Part shown: positions 6,401 through 13,774 of the stretch, in pieces
Position numbering within the stretch: position 1 is the stretch's first letter
How the letters are laid out: each line of letters starts with the position of its first letter
Assembly: GCA_023255285.1 (NCBI GenBank)
Contig: JALRIY010000001.1
Span: 1-13,774, forward strand
Origin: Algoriphagus sp.
GTDB taxonomy: Bacteria; Bacteroidota; Bacteroidia; Cytophagales; Cyclobacteriaceae
Length of the DNA stretch: 13,774 bases
Direction of reading: 5' to 3'
Made by a program: the position numbers and the translations under genes
The notes under the pieces: generated by a model
Databases searched by the model: none
What the model saw: only the letters and a program-made list of their open reading frames with translations
What the model was told of the DNA's origin: nothing

Positions 6401-6439
6401 AACAAAAAGAGACCAATAAGCAATTGGTCTCTTTTTGTT
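6401..6439. terminator. Bidirectional terminator between convergent genes
   Basis: A perfect 17-bp stem pairs 6401-6417 with 6423-6439 across a 5-nt AAGCA loop. A/T-tracts lie within the outer part of the stem on both sides, so it can end rightward transcripts from the saccharopine dehydrogenase gene and leftward ones from the DUF4249 operon. It abuts the TAA of the DUF4249 gene directly. Confidence 0.92.
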
Positions 6440-6440
6440 T

Positions 6441-7505
6441 TTAGGGTCTCCAATCTGCTGGAGGATCAACGAATGAGCCGGGAATTACTCGGCAATCGTC
6501 TTGAATGATTGCTGGGTTTTGTTTGAAAGTTAGGTCATTTCTATCTACATAGATTCTTTTGGAGGTTTCTCCTGCAGCTATAAAATAGCCCAAAACCACT
6601 TCATCTGGATTATCCAAGCTGAGCATATTTCCTCGTAGGGTTGCAGGTGGTGGGTCAAAAATAGACCCACTTATTTCTGCTTGCTGTTTGACTAGACGAA
6701 GGAATCGATAAGCATTTTGCGAAATGCTGTATTGCTTCAAATCTACTCTATATTTATTCACAAAACGGAATCCGTCATCCGCAATAAATGAGACAGGAAT
6801 CTTTGTGTTTAGGCCATTGAATGAATCATCATTGACTACAAATAAACTTTGATTGTTACTAATCTCATATTTGTAACAGAAAGCGCAGCAATCCTTTGGT
6901 TGGGGAGTGCGATCGGGATTTTGAGGTGAAGGCCTTGGGGTAAATAAATCCGGACGAGTTTCCAACATGTAGACTGCAGGTCCATTTCTCCAATAATAAA
7001 AATTGTTTTCGTCTGCAGGATCCTTTAATCCAGCAATCAGTTGGATACCCGATTTAGGAAAACTGCTTTCTTCGGTAGGAATGGTAACTGTTCTAATTTC
7101 TAGAGTTTGTATAGCGGGGACAGCTGCTACTCGCTCTGGAGTAGATGTATATACTTTTCCTTCAGTAGTTTGTATTTGCAGGGTATAGGATTTACCTACC
7201 TGTGCACGAAAATTTGCTGGGGTGAAATAGGTCCCTTTAAATCCATCTTTTCCTTCAGTAAGGAAAGTAACATTGCCCTCATTGTCCCGAACTACCACTG
7301 TAGCCAAGGACACAGGACGAATGAGTCCTTCAAAAATACTTCCATAAGTAGCACTTCGAGTGAGTGTGATGGAATGGGGACCTGGACCCGTGGAAATAAT
7401 TCCTTCCACAGTCAAAAGTTGCTCTCCTTCAGGTACGGTAACCTCATAGGGGTCAACGCAGGCTATTGGAAGAATTAGGAGTAGGTATATAAGTCTTTTC
7501 AACAT
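6441..7505 (-). CDS. DUF4249 family outer-membrane lipoprotein
   Basis: A 354-residue lipoprotein. MLKRLIYLLLILPIAC is a type II signal peptide with the lipidated cysteine at residue 16. The early mature part (VEGIISTGPGPHSITLTRSA) and later PADENNFYYWRN and FRFLRL-like segments fit DUF4249, a Bacteroidota family of unknown structure-function that is typically encoded beside a TonB-dependent receptor, as here. A cluster of three cysteines (206, 207 and 210, in DCCAFC) follows a proline-rich stretch at about 190-203. The gene begins 3 nt after the stop of the receptor gene and is the last of the operon, closed by the bidirectional terminator. A natural reading is a cell-surface partner of the receptor, by analogy with SusD, but that role is inference. 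Confidence 0.85.
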   Translation of the reverse strand: MLKRLIYLLLILPIACVDPYEVTVPEGEQLLTVEGIISTGPGPHSITLTRSATYGSIFEGLIRPVSLATVVVRDNEGNVTFLTEGKDGFKGTYFTPANFRAQVGKSYTLQIQTTEGKVYTSTPERVAAVPAIQTLEIRTVTIPTEESSFPKSGIQLIAGLKDPADENNFYYWRNGPAVYMLETRPDLFTPRPSPQNPDRTPQPKDCCAFCYKYEISNNQSLFVVNDDSFNGLNTKIPVSFIADDGFRFVNKYRVDLKQYSISQNAYRFLRLVKQQAEISGSIFDPPPATLRGNMLSLDNPDEVVLGYFIAAGETSKRIYVDRNDLTFKQNPAIIQDDCRVIPGSFVDPPADWRP

Positions 7506-7508
7506 GGC

Positions 7509-9911
7509 TTAGAAACTAATGGCATAACTCAAACTAGGAAGGGGAATACCCAACAAGGCCAAACGGAAGGCTTGAGGAGGTTGCTGTGGTGCATCGTCAA
7601 AGAAGATAGAGAATGGATTTTTTCGGCCATACACGTTGAGTACGGAGAAGGTCCAATCCCCATCAAAAAACTTTCCTTCTCCTTTTAACTTGAAATTGAC
7701 AGAAAAGTCTAGTCGATGAAAGTCTGGAAGTCGTTGTTGATTTCTGTCTTTGAAATAGGCGAGGTTATTTCCTGAGTAGTCAAACTTGGCATCAGGAAAG
7801 GTAATGGGCCTTCCTGTACTATAAGCAAAAGTAGCCGAAATGGAAGTATTGGTACTCACCTTGTAATTTCCAATCAAAGTCAAGTCATGTGGCTTGTCAA
7901 AGTTGGAGGCATACCAAGCCCCGTTGTTGATGTTTTCCTCTTCAAATGGAGTGATTACTTGCCTCAAGGAGCGAGAATAGGTGTAAGATATCCATCCTGT
8001 TAGTGTTCCTAGGTTTTTCTTTACATAGAGCTCCATTCCATAGGATTGTCCTTGCGCAGGGATGAGTTCGGTTTCGAGGTGATTTTGCAAAATCAAATTT
8101 GCCCCATCCTTGTATTCTACCACGTTTTGAAGGTCTTTGTAGTAGACCTCCACAGAGGTTTCAAAGATGTTTCCTTTGAAATTATTGTAGTAACCTAGCG
8201 AGAATTGATCTGCAATCTGGGGCTTTAAAAACCCATCACTCAATTTCCATACATCTGAAGGAGCAATCGTTGCCGTATTAGAAATCAGGTGGATAAACTG
8301 ATACATTTTGTTGTAACCCAATTTGACTGAGCTGGCTTTGCTGAAAGAATAGCGGAAAGAAGCTCGTGGTGCTAGCCCATCGTACGTTTGAATTAGTTCG
8401 TTTTCTGCATAATTGGTTTCCCCAATGGCGGAACCATCCGAAACAGGAGTTCCTTCACGGTACCTCCGAACGGTACGGGCGCCCAGGTAGTTGTACTTGT
8501 CGTACCGAAGGCCATAGGATAAGCCGATCTTTTCCCCAATTTCTAGTTCGTGCTGGAAGTGGGCAGCCATTTCTTGGCCTGCTTCATTTTGTACTTTTTT
8601 AGGCAGCAAATCTTCTGTAGCTCCAGTAGGCACTAACTCGCCAGGCTGGATAGCTACCTGCTTGTATTCTGCTCCAAGTGTGAATGACTGAGTAGGACTT
8701 AGGGTATAGTTGAGAAAGGTTCTTCCTCCCATATCCTTGATGCCCGAATTGATTTCAAAGTCATTTAGGCCAGATTGGTTGAATATTCGGTATTCATAAA
8801 GTGAATAAAAGCCAACTGCTTCCAATTTTAATTTCTCACTTAGCTTACTTTTCCACTGTAAAGAATGTGCATTGTTTTGCCAAGAGATTGTGGTATCGGA
8901 GGCAAAGGCAAAGTCATCGTAGCTGGTGTAGTAACTGTACGTAAATTCATTGTTTTCGGACAATGGAGCGCTAATCACCACATTTCCATCGTAAAAATCA
9001 GCATTGGAACTATTGAGCGTGGTATTGCTCAGCGATTGAAGGAGCCAGTTGATGTAGGAGATTCGAAATCCCCCCAAAATTGAGACCTTATCTTTAATCA
9101 GGGGTCCGTTTAGTGATAGCTTGCCTGAGAAGTTACTGACCATTGCCTCTCCTCCAAAATCGGTGATACTCCCTGCCTTGGGAAGGATGTCAAGAATGGC
9201 GGAGCTTCTACCTCCAAATCGAGCAGGAACTACCGCCTTGTACAAGGTCACATCATTGACCATGTCTGGGTTGAAGGCAGTGAATAAGCCAAACATGTGC
9301 GAAGGATTGTAGATGGGAGCTCCTGCAAATTGGATGAGGTTTTGATCTACACCTCCTCCACGAACGTTAAGTCCTGAGGAAGCTTCTCCCACCTGACTCA
9401 CACCAGGCAAGGTAGCTAAGGAACGTACAATGTCAATTTCTCCCATAAATGGAGGGAGCTCACGTAGTGTATTGACACTCAAGGTGACTGCTCCCATGTT
9501 GGTGGATCGGATATTTTTCTCCGGATCACTGCCATAGATCACTACATCGTCTAGCGTAAAATCTTCTTGAAGCATCTTGATGGTGATTCTCCCATCTCCT
9601 ACTGCAGTGATTGGGTAGACAACTGTTTCATATCCCACATAGCGAAACTCTAGTGTGTATTCTGCTCGGGATACTTCAAACTCAAAACTACCGTTGGCAT
9701 CCGTAATCCGGGTGATATCTAATTCAGGAATTCGGATAGTAGCACCTACAAGTGCTTCTCCGGTGATTTCATCGGTGATTCTTCCCGAAAGTTTGATCCC
9801 TTTGAGCTGACCAATATCTCGACCAATAACTTCCCGTTTTACAGTGGGGGTTTGTGCCCAGGCAGCAGAGAGGCCAAGAAATAAAAAGACAATTAGAAAA
9901 TTTTTTTTCAT
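7509..9911 (-). CDS. TonB-dependent outer-membrane receptor with CarboxypepD-regulatory domain
   Basis: An 800-residue receptor that takes up a ligand across the outer membrane using TonB energy. I start it at the ATG at 9909-9911, 10 nt after the preceding stop, because it begins with the signal peptide MKKNFLIVFLFLGLSAAWAQ. An upstream in-frame start would overlap the previous gene and put 10 residues before that peptide. A CarboxypepD_reg-like beta-sandwich covers about 38-113, a TonB-box-like LDDVVIYG lies at 120-127, and the plug covers about 136-245 with GLNVRGGGVDQNLI and the barrel entry RFGGRSSAILDI. The rest alternates aromatic strands and ends in a terminal Phe, as expected for a BAM-inserted barrel. 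It is shorter than most SusC proteins (about 1000) and has no SusD neighbour. The ligand is unknown. Confidence 0.93.
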   Translation of the reverse strand: MKKNFLIVFLFLGLSAAWAQTPTVKREVIGRDIGQLKGIKLSGRITDEITGEALVGATIRIPELDITRITDANGSFEFEVSRAEYTLEFRYVGYETVVYPITAVGDGRITIKMLQEDFTLDDVVIYGSDPEKNIRSTNMGAVTLSVNTLRELPPFMGEIDIVRSLATLPGVSQVGEASSGLNVRGGGVDQNLIQFAGAPIYNPSHMFGLFTAFNPDMVNDVTLYKAVVPARFGGRSSAILDILPKAGSITDFGGEAMVSNFSGKLSLNGPLIKDKVSILGGFRISYINWLLQSLSNTTLNSSNADFYDGNVVISAPLSENNEFTYSYYTSYDDFAFASDTTISWQNNAHSLQWKSKLSEKLKLEAVGFYSLYEYRIFNQSGLNDFEINSGIKDMGGRTFLNYTLSPTQSFTLGAEYKQVAIQPGELVPTGATEDLLPKKVQNEAGQEMAAHFQHELEIGEKIGLSYGLRYDKYNYLGARTVRRYREGTPVSDGSAIGETNYAENELIQTYDGLAPRASFRYSFSKASSVKLGYNKMYQFIHLISNTATIAPSDVWKLSDGFLKPQIADQFSLGYYNNFKGNIFETSVEVYYKDLQNVVEYKDGANLILQNHLETELIPAQGQSYGMELYVKKNLGTLTGWISYTYSRSLRQVITPFEEENINNGAWYASNFDKPHDLTLIGNYKVSTNTSISATFAYSTGRPITFPDAKFDYSGNNLAYFKDRNQQRLPDFHRLDFSVNFKLKGEGKFFDGDWTFSVLNVYGRKNPFSIFFDDAPQQPPQAFRLALLGIPLPSLSYAISF

Positions 9912-9921
9912 GTTGGGGAGC

Positions 9922-11382
9922 TTAAATCGCGTCGGGATCAAATTTGTATAGTTCCATGGTCAACGTACCAGGTACAGTTGATTCTGGCGTACGGAGGAAA
10001 TATATCGAACCATCGTATTGAAAATGACCGCTAGTAATACTTTGTGGTAGTCCTACCATTTGATTTTTTGATTTCCATTTGAAGGTTTCTAAGTCAAGTT
10101 CCCAAAGCTCCTGCGTAGCTCTAAATAATCCGAGATACGCTTTTTTGCCAATTACTTCAGCTGTAGGATACCCTTGGCCTAGTCGCCCTGGATAGGTAGT
10201 ACGTTGTTGCCAACTATCTTGATTGGGATTGTACTCCCATACTTGCCCGCTAGTAGACAAAACAAAAATTCTATTTTCCCAGATAAATGCTGCTCCTGTG
10301 CGGCCCAGTAAAAACGGAGCATTTTTTTTGTTGACCCATTTGGCTTCTTGAGGGTCATACATACGTACAAGGAAAGAAGCGGCATCTAAGCCTCCAAATA
10401 CAAGTAATTTTGAATTCCAATCCAATGCCAAAGCATCACGAGTAGTAAATGGAAGGTCTTCCAAGCGTTCAAATTCACTTCCAGTTATTTTCCAAAAGCT
10501 TCGGTCAAATTGAAAAACATCTCGGGTAATTTCGAGGGCTCCACCTCCCAAATAACTAGGGGTGGCAAAAGCATATTGACGTAGATTTCCTGGAAAACTC
10601 ACTTCGGACCAGGTACCTGTAGAAGGATTGAAACGCTGAAATCCCGGATAGCTATCTCCAAGTTTGATTTTCCCTAGCCCAACATGAAAACCGGCTGAAT
10701 TTGAAAAAAAGATGTTGTCGTAAATTCGCGTATCTCCCGGAAAGTCAGAGACCTTCGTGTATTTACCCGCTTGGTATTCAAAAGGGTTTGGAAGGGTGAT
10801 TTCAGTGTCTTGAGCTTTGATTTTGAGTATTGCAAGCACTTGACCTGTAGCAGCTGGGATTTTGACAATCAACTTGGATTCAAACAGGTTTTGAAGAACT
10901 TGTGCTTCCTGATTTCCAAAAAATACTTTTGTTCCCTCGGGAAAATTTTTCCCTTCTATGATAAGTTCCTGCCCCGCAATCCCATAGCTCGGGGAAAAGC
11001 CAGTTACCGATGGATTGAGTGTGCTTAATTCAATCACTTCTCCTTCGATACGTTGCCCTTCTACATCTGCATAGGCTTTTACAAAATAAGTTTGACCTAG
11101 ATCAAATTCATTTTTTTCTCCAATAAACCTACCGGGTTGAACTTTTTCCCCCAAGGATAAGGTGATGGCATTTGTGAACGAGGTTGTTGTCGAAAAAATA
11201 AAGCCATGATCTTCAGCAAGCACTTCTCTATTGGCTAGTAATCGTCCCGAAATCCTGATTTTATCACTTCCTACAAACAATACATCTTCAGTCGCTACGA
11301 GGATTGGAGTTTCATCTTCTTGGTTACAGGCCAGTAGCGAAAGGAATAGTAGGATTAGAAATGTTGTCCTAAGCTGTTGCAT
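9922..11382 (-). CDS. TIG-domain, Kelch-like repeat lipoprotein
   Basis: A 486-residue surface or periplasmic lipoprotein, first gene of the receptor operon. MQQLRTTFLILLFLSLLAC is a type II signal peptide, lipidated at Cys19. About 30-122 is a beta-sandwich of the Fn3-like kind common in Bacteroidota lipoproteins (EDHGFIFSTT, LGQTYFVKAYA). About 124-205 is an IPT/TIG domain (PSVTGFSPSYGIAGQELIIEG, then FFGNQEAQV). About 210-486 holds Kelch-like blades, each ending in an aromatic element: FNPSTGTWSEV (251-261), MYDPQEAKWV (341-350), YNPNQDSWQQ (384-393) and LDLETFKWKS (429-438). No catalytic motif is visible, so a binding role is likeliest. The receptor gene follows after 10 nt. Family assignment is by motif; the ligand is unknown. 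Confidence 0.85.
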   Translation of the reverse strand: MQQLRTTFLILLFLSLLACNQEDETPILVATEDVLFVGSDKIRISGRLLANREVLAEDHGFIFSTTTSFTNAITLSLGEKVQPGRFIGEKNEFDLGQTYFVKAYADVEGQRIEGEVIELSTLNPSVTGFSPSYGIAGQELIIEGKNFPEGTKVFFGNQEAQVLQNLFESKLIVKIPAATGQVLAILKIKAQDTEITLPNPFEYQAGKYTKVSDFPGDTRIYDNIFFSNSAGFHVGLGKIKLGDSYPGFQRFNPSTGTWSEVSFPGNLRQYAFATPSYLGGGALEITRDVFQFDRSFWKITGSEFERLEDLPFTTRDALALDWNSKLLVFGGLDAASFLVRMYDPQEAKWVNKKNAPFLLGRTGAAFIWENRIFVLSTSGQVWEYNPNQDSWQQRTTYPGRLGQGYPTAEVIGKKAYLGLFRATQELWELDLETFKWKSKNQMVGLPQSITSGHFQYDGSIYFLRTPESTVPGTLTMELYKFDPDAI

Positions 11383-11405
11383 GGAAAGTTGGTCTAGTCA
11401 AGTCG

Positions 11406-11436
11406 CAAAAATACAGGAAGTACGAAACATTACAAT
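11406..11436 (-). promoter_or_regulatory. Bacteroidota-type promoter of the lipoprotein-receptor operon
   Basis: On the minus strand ATTG (11436-11433) and TATTTTTG (11413-11406) are separated by 19 nt. This fits the phylum's TTTG / TAnnTTTG promoter with exact agreement in the -7 box. The -7 box ends 23 nt before the ATG of the Kelch-like lipoprotein, giving a short leader. Confidence 0.65.
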
Positions 11437-11486
11437 CGATTTTAATCAGGTATTTAACCATTAAAAAAATATTTAATTTCAATTTG

Positions 11487-12200
11487 TTAGTACCCCAGAA
11501 GAAACCCTGCTAGGATACGCCGATAAGCTTCAGAATAATCTCCAGATGGAGATTTTAGGTAATAAATTTGATTAGGAGAGGAAGGTTCTTTTTCAGTTTT
11601 TGAAAAAGCGACAATCTCTCTATGAATGGGCTTAGTTTCCGAATGTCGAATTTGAATTTTTAGTTTGGGGAAGAGGTTGACTTCTTCAGCCAGCATACAA
11701 AAATCTCTCATTTGTCGAGGGGGTAAAATTACCCAAAATTCTCCAGAACTGGTAAGTAGCTGGCTAGCATGGATGAGTAAGTCTTCAAAACATAAGCTAT
11801 CTGTGTGTAGAGCAAGATTTCGTTTGGCATCACTGGACTGGAGGTGATTTGGGAAATAGGGGGGATTGCTAACAATTAAGTCAAATAAGGCTCCTGCCGA
11901 AAAATCTTGCAGGGCTATGGGCTGGAGCATCAGTCTCGTACTAAAAGGGCTTTTCTTGAAATTTTCTGCTGCCTGTACTGCTGCTTCCGAATCAATCTCT
12001 AGTGCGGTAACTTTGCTTTCAGGGAAGCGTTGGGCCAGCATCAAGGCAATCACTCCGGTTCCTGTACCAATGTCCAAGATCTCCGTTGGGGATTTGAAAT
12101 CAGCTAGTGCTCCAAGAAGAACCGCATCGGTCGTAATTTTCATAGCACAGCGATCTTGCTGCACACGAAATTGTTGAAACTGAAACCAACTATTTGCCAT
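11487..12200 (-). CDS. trmN6: tRNA1(Val) (adenine(37)-N6)-methyltransferase
   Basis: Methylates N6 of A37 in tRNA1-Val using S-adenosylmethionine; cytoplasmic. The 237 residues show the YfiC/TrmN6 pattern: FQFQQFRVQQDRCAMKITTDAVLLGA (6-31) before the Rossmann fold, SAM-binding ILDIGTGTGVIALMLAQ (41-57), ALEID (66-70) closing the adenosine pocket, and NPPYF (112-116), the catalytic motif of N6-adenine and related methyltransferases. Length is close to E. coli YfiC (about 245). The ATG at 12198-12200 overlaps the stop of the preceding UPF0316 gene by one base (TAATG), so the two are co-transcribed and probably coupled. Another NPPY-type methyltransferase substrate is possible, but the N-terminal pattern favours TrmN6. 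Confidence 0.9.
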   Translation of the reverse strand: MANSWFQFQQFRVQQDRCAMKITTDAVLLGALADFKSPTEILDIGTGTGVIALMLAQRFPESKVTALEIDSEAAVQAAENFKKSPFSTRLMLQPIALQDFSAGALFDLIVSNPPYFPNHLQSSDAKRNLALHTDSLCFEDLLIHASQLLTSSGEFWVILPPRQMRDFCMLAEEVNLFPKLKIQIRHSETKPIHREIVAFSKTEKEPSSPNQIYYLKSPSGDYSEAYRRILAGFLLGY

Positions 12201-12802
12201 TAGGTACGTGCCCTACTCAGTAGTCTGGAACGAAAACGTGGTTTGTCTTCCATGATATTCAAGTCCTCTTCGGAGACCCGTTTTACACTTTCTATGGTAT
12301 AAAATGCTTTTGCATCGCTTTGCTTTACCCTAGCTATAAATTCTTGGAGTTGGTCTCGTTTGAGTACTGTAAACAATAAATTGACCTTGCCATACCGTCC
12401 CTCTGCACCTACGTTGGTGAACCGAAAGTCTTTTTCCTTCATAAATTCCAGCAGGGAAGGGAGTGGCTTTGGGGTAATGACCCGAACCAAAACCCGGCCT
12501 AAGGCCAATTTTTCATCCAAGGTCATGCCGACATATGTTCCGGTAGCAAATCCGCCAGCATAAGCTAAGTAGGATAGTGGATTATTAACATTTTGAAAGA
12601 TTTGTCCGATGGCAAGAAGCCAAATCAAAGCTTCAAAAAATCCTAATATAGGAACGATATTTTTCTTACCATTCATCATAAACATGATGCGAAGCGTATT
12701 GATGGAAACATCTGCTACTCGAGCCACAAAAATCAATAGTGGCATCAGCAGGTAGTTGAGTAGCTCGTTGGAAATACCTAAATTTTGTAGGAAGTCTTGC
12801 AT
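12200..12802 (-). CDS. UPF0316 family membrane protein with DUF2179 domain
   Basis: A 200-residue inner-membrane protein. Hydrophobic segments at about 17-35, 49-69 and 75-93 give three likely transmembrane helices. A cytoplasmic C-terminal domain follows (about 103-180), with VGAEGRYGKVNLLFTVLKR (131-149) and DAKAFYTIESVKRV (163-176) matching the DUF2179 pattern of the UPF0316 and YitT families. VADVSINTLRI (29-39) in the first helix region is also typical. The function of the family is unknown. The gene starts at the ATG at 12800-12802, 21 nt from a good -7 box, and leads directly into trmN6 by a one-base overlap. I see no biochemical reason for that pairing. Confidence 0.88.
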   Translation of the reverse strand: MQDFLQNLGISNELLNYLLMPLLIFVARVADVSINTLRIMFMMNGKKNIVPILGFFEALIWLLAIGQIFQNVNNPLSYLAYAGGFATGTYVGMTLDEKLALGRVLVRVITPKPLPSLLEFMKEKDFRFTNVGAEGRYGKVNLLFTVLKRDQLQEFIARVKQSDAKAFYTIESVKRVSEEDLNIMEDKPRFRSRLLSRART

Positions 12803-12822
12803 GGCAGAATGAAATGCTTTTG

Positions 12823-12830
12823 CAAAAATA
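12823..12830 (-). promoter_or_regulatory. Bacteroidota -7 promoter box upstream of the UPF0316-trmN6 pair
   Basis: TATTTTTG on the minus strand (12830-12823) matches TAnnTTTG exactly and ends 20 nt before the ATG. It has the same sequence and nearly the same spacing as the box ahead of the lipoprotein operon. No good -33 TTTG is visible 19 nt further up. A short CCGCC/GCGG inverted repeat lies just upstream. Confidence 0.5.
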
Positions 12831-12871
12831 CCGCTTTATTGGCGGAGCCTGCTAAAAAATAAATCAAGAAT

Positions 12872-13774
12872 TTAGATTTTTTGATCTTTTCCAGCAGGTA
12901 TTCCCAGGGCCATAAATTGTAAGGTCATGAGTAGAAGAAACCAAATCAGCAGGTTCCAATTGTTAAAAAGATCTAGAAAAACCCCAAACACAAAAGGCCC
13001 CAAGGCGGCCAATACATAGCCGGCAGACTGAACCATTCCAGATAGCTTTGCAGTAGTGCGTTCTTCTGCACTACGCATAGAAATAAGGGTATAGGCTATA
13101 CTCAAACTCGCTCCACTTCCGATCCCAATCAATGTGAGCGCAGTAAAGGTGATCCATTCCTGGTGGATAATTAGTGCGCTGAAGCCTACCAGGTAGCCTA
13201 CACCTACCGTGGCAATTACTCCTGACTGTTGTTTCAGTCGCAATAGGAGATTAGGGGCAAAGAAGGTCCCAATCAAAGAGATCAATTGCATGTAGAAAAG
13301 GGCTATTCCAGCATCTACGGGAGTCATTCCACGGGCAATTAATAGATCGGGAAGCCAGGTAATCATCGTGAAGTACATGACCGATTGAGCACCCATAAAT
13401 CCTGTGACTTGCCATGCTAGGGTGGATTTCCATACATTTTTTCCCTGAGCGGGTGCGACAGAGTTTTGGGTTGGGGGAGTACCTAGCTGAGGGGTCCAGG
13501 CAAGTAAGGCGAGGACCATCAATCCCACCCAAGAAAGTAAGGCTCCTCTCCATCCCCAGCCCAGCCCCTCTGCCAAGGGCACACTGATTCCTGAAGCGAT
13601 GGCAGCAAATAAGGACATGCCTGTAGAAAGTAGGGCGGTCATCAGCCCGATTTTTTCTGGAATCCTCGCTTTGAAGAAGGGAATCATCAGCACGTTGGCA
13701 GTTACAATCCCTATTCCCGTCAAGGCGGTACCTAGGTACAGGACAGCAATCCCTCCTTGGACGCGAAGAACTAC
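12872..13774 (-). CDS. MFS transporter, CynX/NimT-like, C-terminal part (5' end outside window)
   Basis: An inner-membrane secondary transporter. The frame is open to the right edge without a stop, giving 300 residues; the TTG at 13721-13723 is internal, since 17 more in-frame codons (VVLRVQGGIAVLYLGTA) continue the same family pattern. NVLMIPFFKARIPEKIGLMT followed by STGMSLFAAIASGISVPLAE and a W-R-G-ALLSW segment resembles the CynX/NimT (cyanate and 2-nitroimidazole) branch of the major facilitator superfamily. About eight or nine hydrophobic helices are visible. CynX is about 380-400 residues, so roughly 90-100 N-terminal residues are missing. No cyanase gene is in the window, so the substrate is open. 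A 69-nt gap separates its stop from the next gene, which has its own promoter. Confidence 0.85.
   Translation of the reverse strand, partial: VVLRVQGGIAVLYLGTALTGIGIVTANVLMIPFFKARIPEKIGLMTALLSTGMSLFAAIASGISVPLAEGLGWGWRGALLSWVGLMVLALLAWTPQLGTPPTQNSVAPAQGKNVWKSTLAWQVTGFMGAQSVMYFTMITWLPDLLIARGMTPVDAGIALFYMQLISLIGTFFAPNLLLRLKQQSGVIATVGVGYLVGFSALIIHQEWITFTALTLIGIGSGASLSIAYTLISMRSAEERTTAKLSGMVQSAGYVLAALGPFVFGVFLDLFNNWNLLIWFLLLMTLQFMALGIPAGKDQKI

Noticed and set aside
6441..9911. SusC/SusD polysaccharide utilisation locus
   Set aside because: The receptor is about 200 residues shorter than usual SusC, the lipoprotein is DUF4249 and not SusD, and no glycoside hydrolase or sensor gene is present.
12856..12885. 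Terminator for the MFS transporter gene
   Set aside because: Only a 5-bp AAATC/GATTT stem overlapping the stop codon precedes the T-run, too weak to call.

Overview
The window looks like a chromosomal stretch from a Bacteroidota bacterium, most likely of the Cytophagales/Cyclobacteriaceae type (Algoriphagus-like). The evidence is an outer-membrane unit of a TonB-dependent receptor with a CarboxypepD-regulatory N-terminus and a DUF4249 lipoprotein, signal peptides and lipoboxes of that phylum, no useful Shine-Dalgarno sequences, and promoter boxes of the Bacteroidota form TAnnTTTG. The taxonomic call is inference from sequence style; no rRNA is present.

Layout. Bases 1-484 (+) hold the 3' end of metK, followed by a strong terminator. 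Bases 541-1393 have no credible gene. They are crowded with hairpins, GC-rich palindromes, a pair of diverged 34-bp direct repeats and one large RNA-like fold. A leftward (-) block spans 4716-1394: cytidine deaminase, an alpha/beta-hydrolase esterase with its start 2 nt after the deaminase stop, a UPF0158-like protein ending in a terminator, and a secreted M1-type metallopeptidase. A saccharopine dehydrogenase-type gene runs rightward (4837-6168). It converges on the next block across a 272-bp intergenic region that holds a 42-bp imperfect inverted repeat and a perfect 17-bp bidirectional terminator.

From 11382 down to 6441 (-) lies a compact three-gene outer-membrane operon: a TIG/Kelch-like lipoprotein, a TonB-dependent receptor and a DUF4249 lipoprotein. 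The gaps are 10 and 3 nt, and a good Bacteroidota promoter precedes the first gene. It probably makes a TonB-driven import or sensing machine with two lipid-anchored accessory proteins; the substrate is unknown. Further right on the (-) strand are trmN6 (tRNA1Val A37 methyltransferase) and a UPF0316/DUF2179 membrane protein joined by a TAATG overlap and preceded by a second promoter. Last comes a CynX/NimT-like MFS transporter whose N-terminal part lies beyond the right edge.

Most genes are ordinary housekeeping or envelope genes. I see no phage, CRISPR, toxin-antitoxin or defence system. The points most worth a second look are the repeat-rich gap at 541-1393, its structured element at 983-1088, the inverted repeat at 6194-6330, and the three-gene outer-membrane operon.
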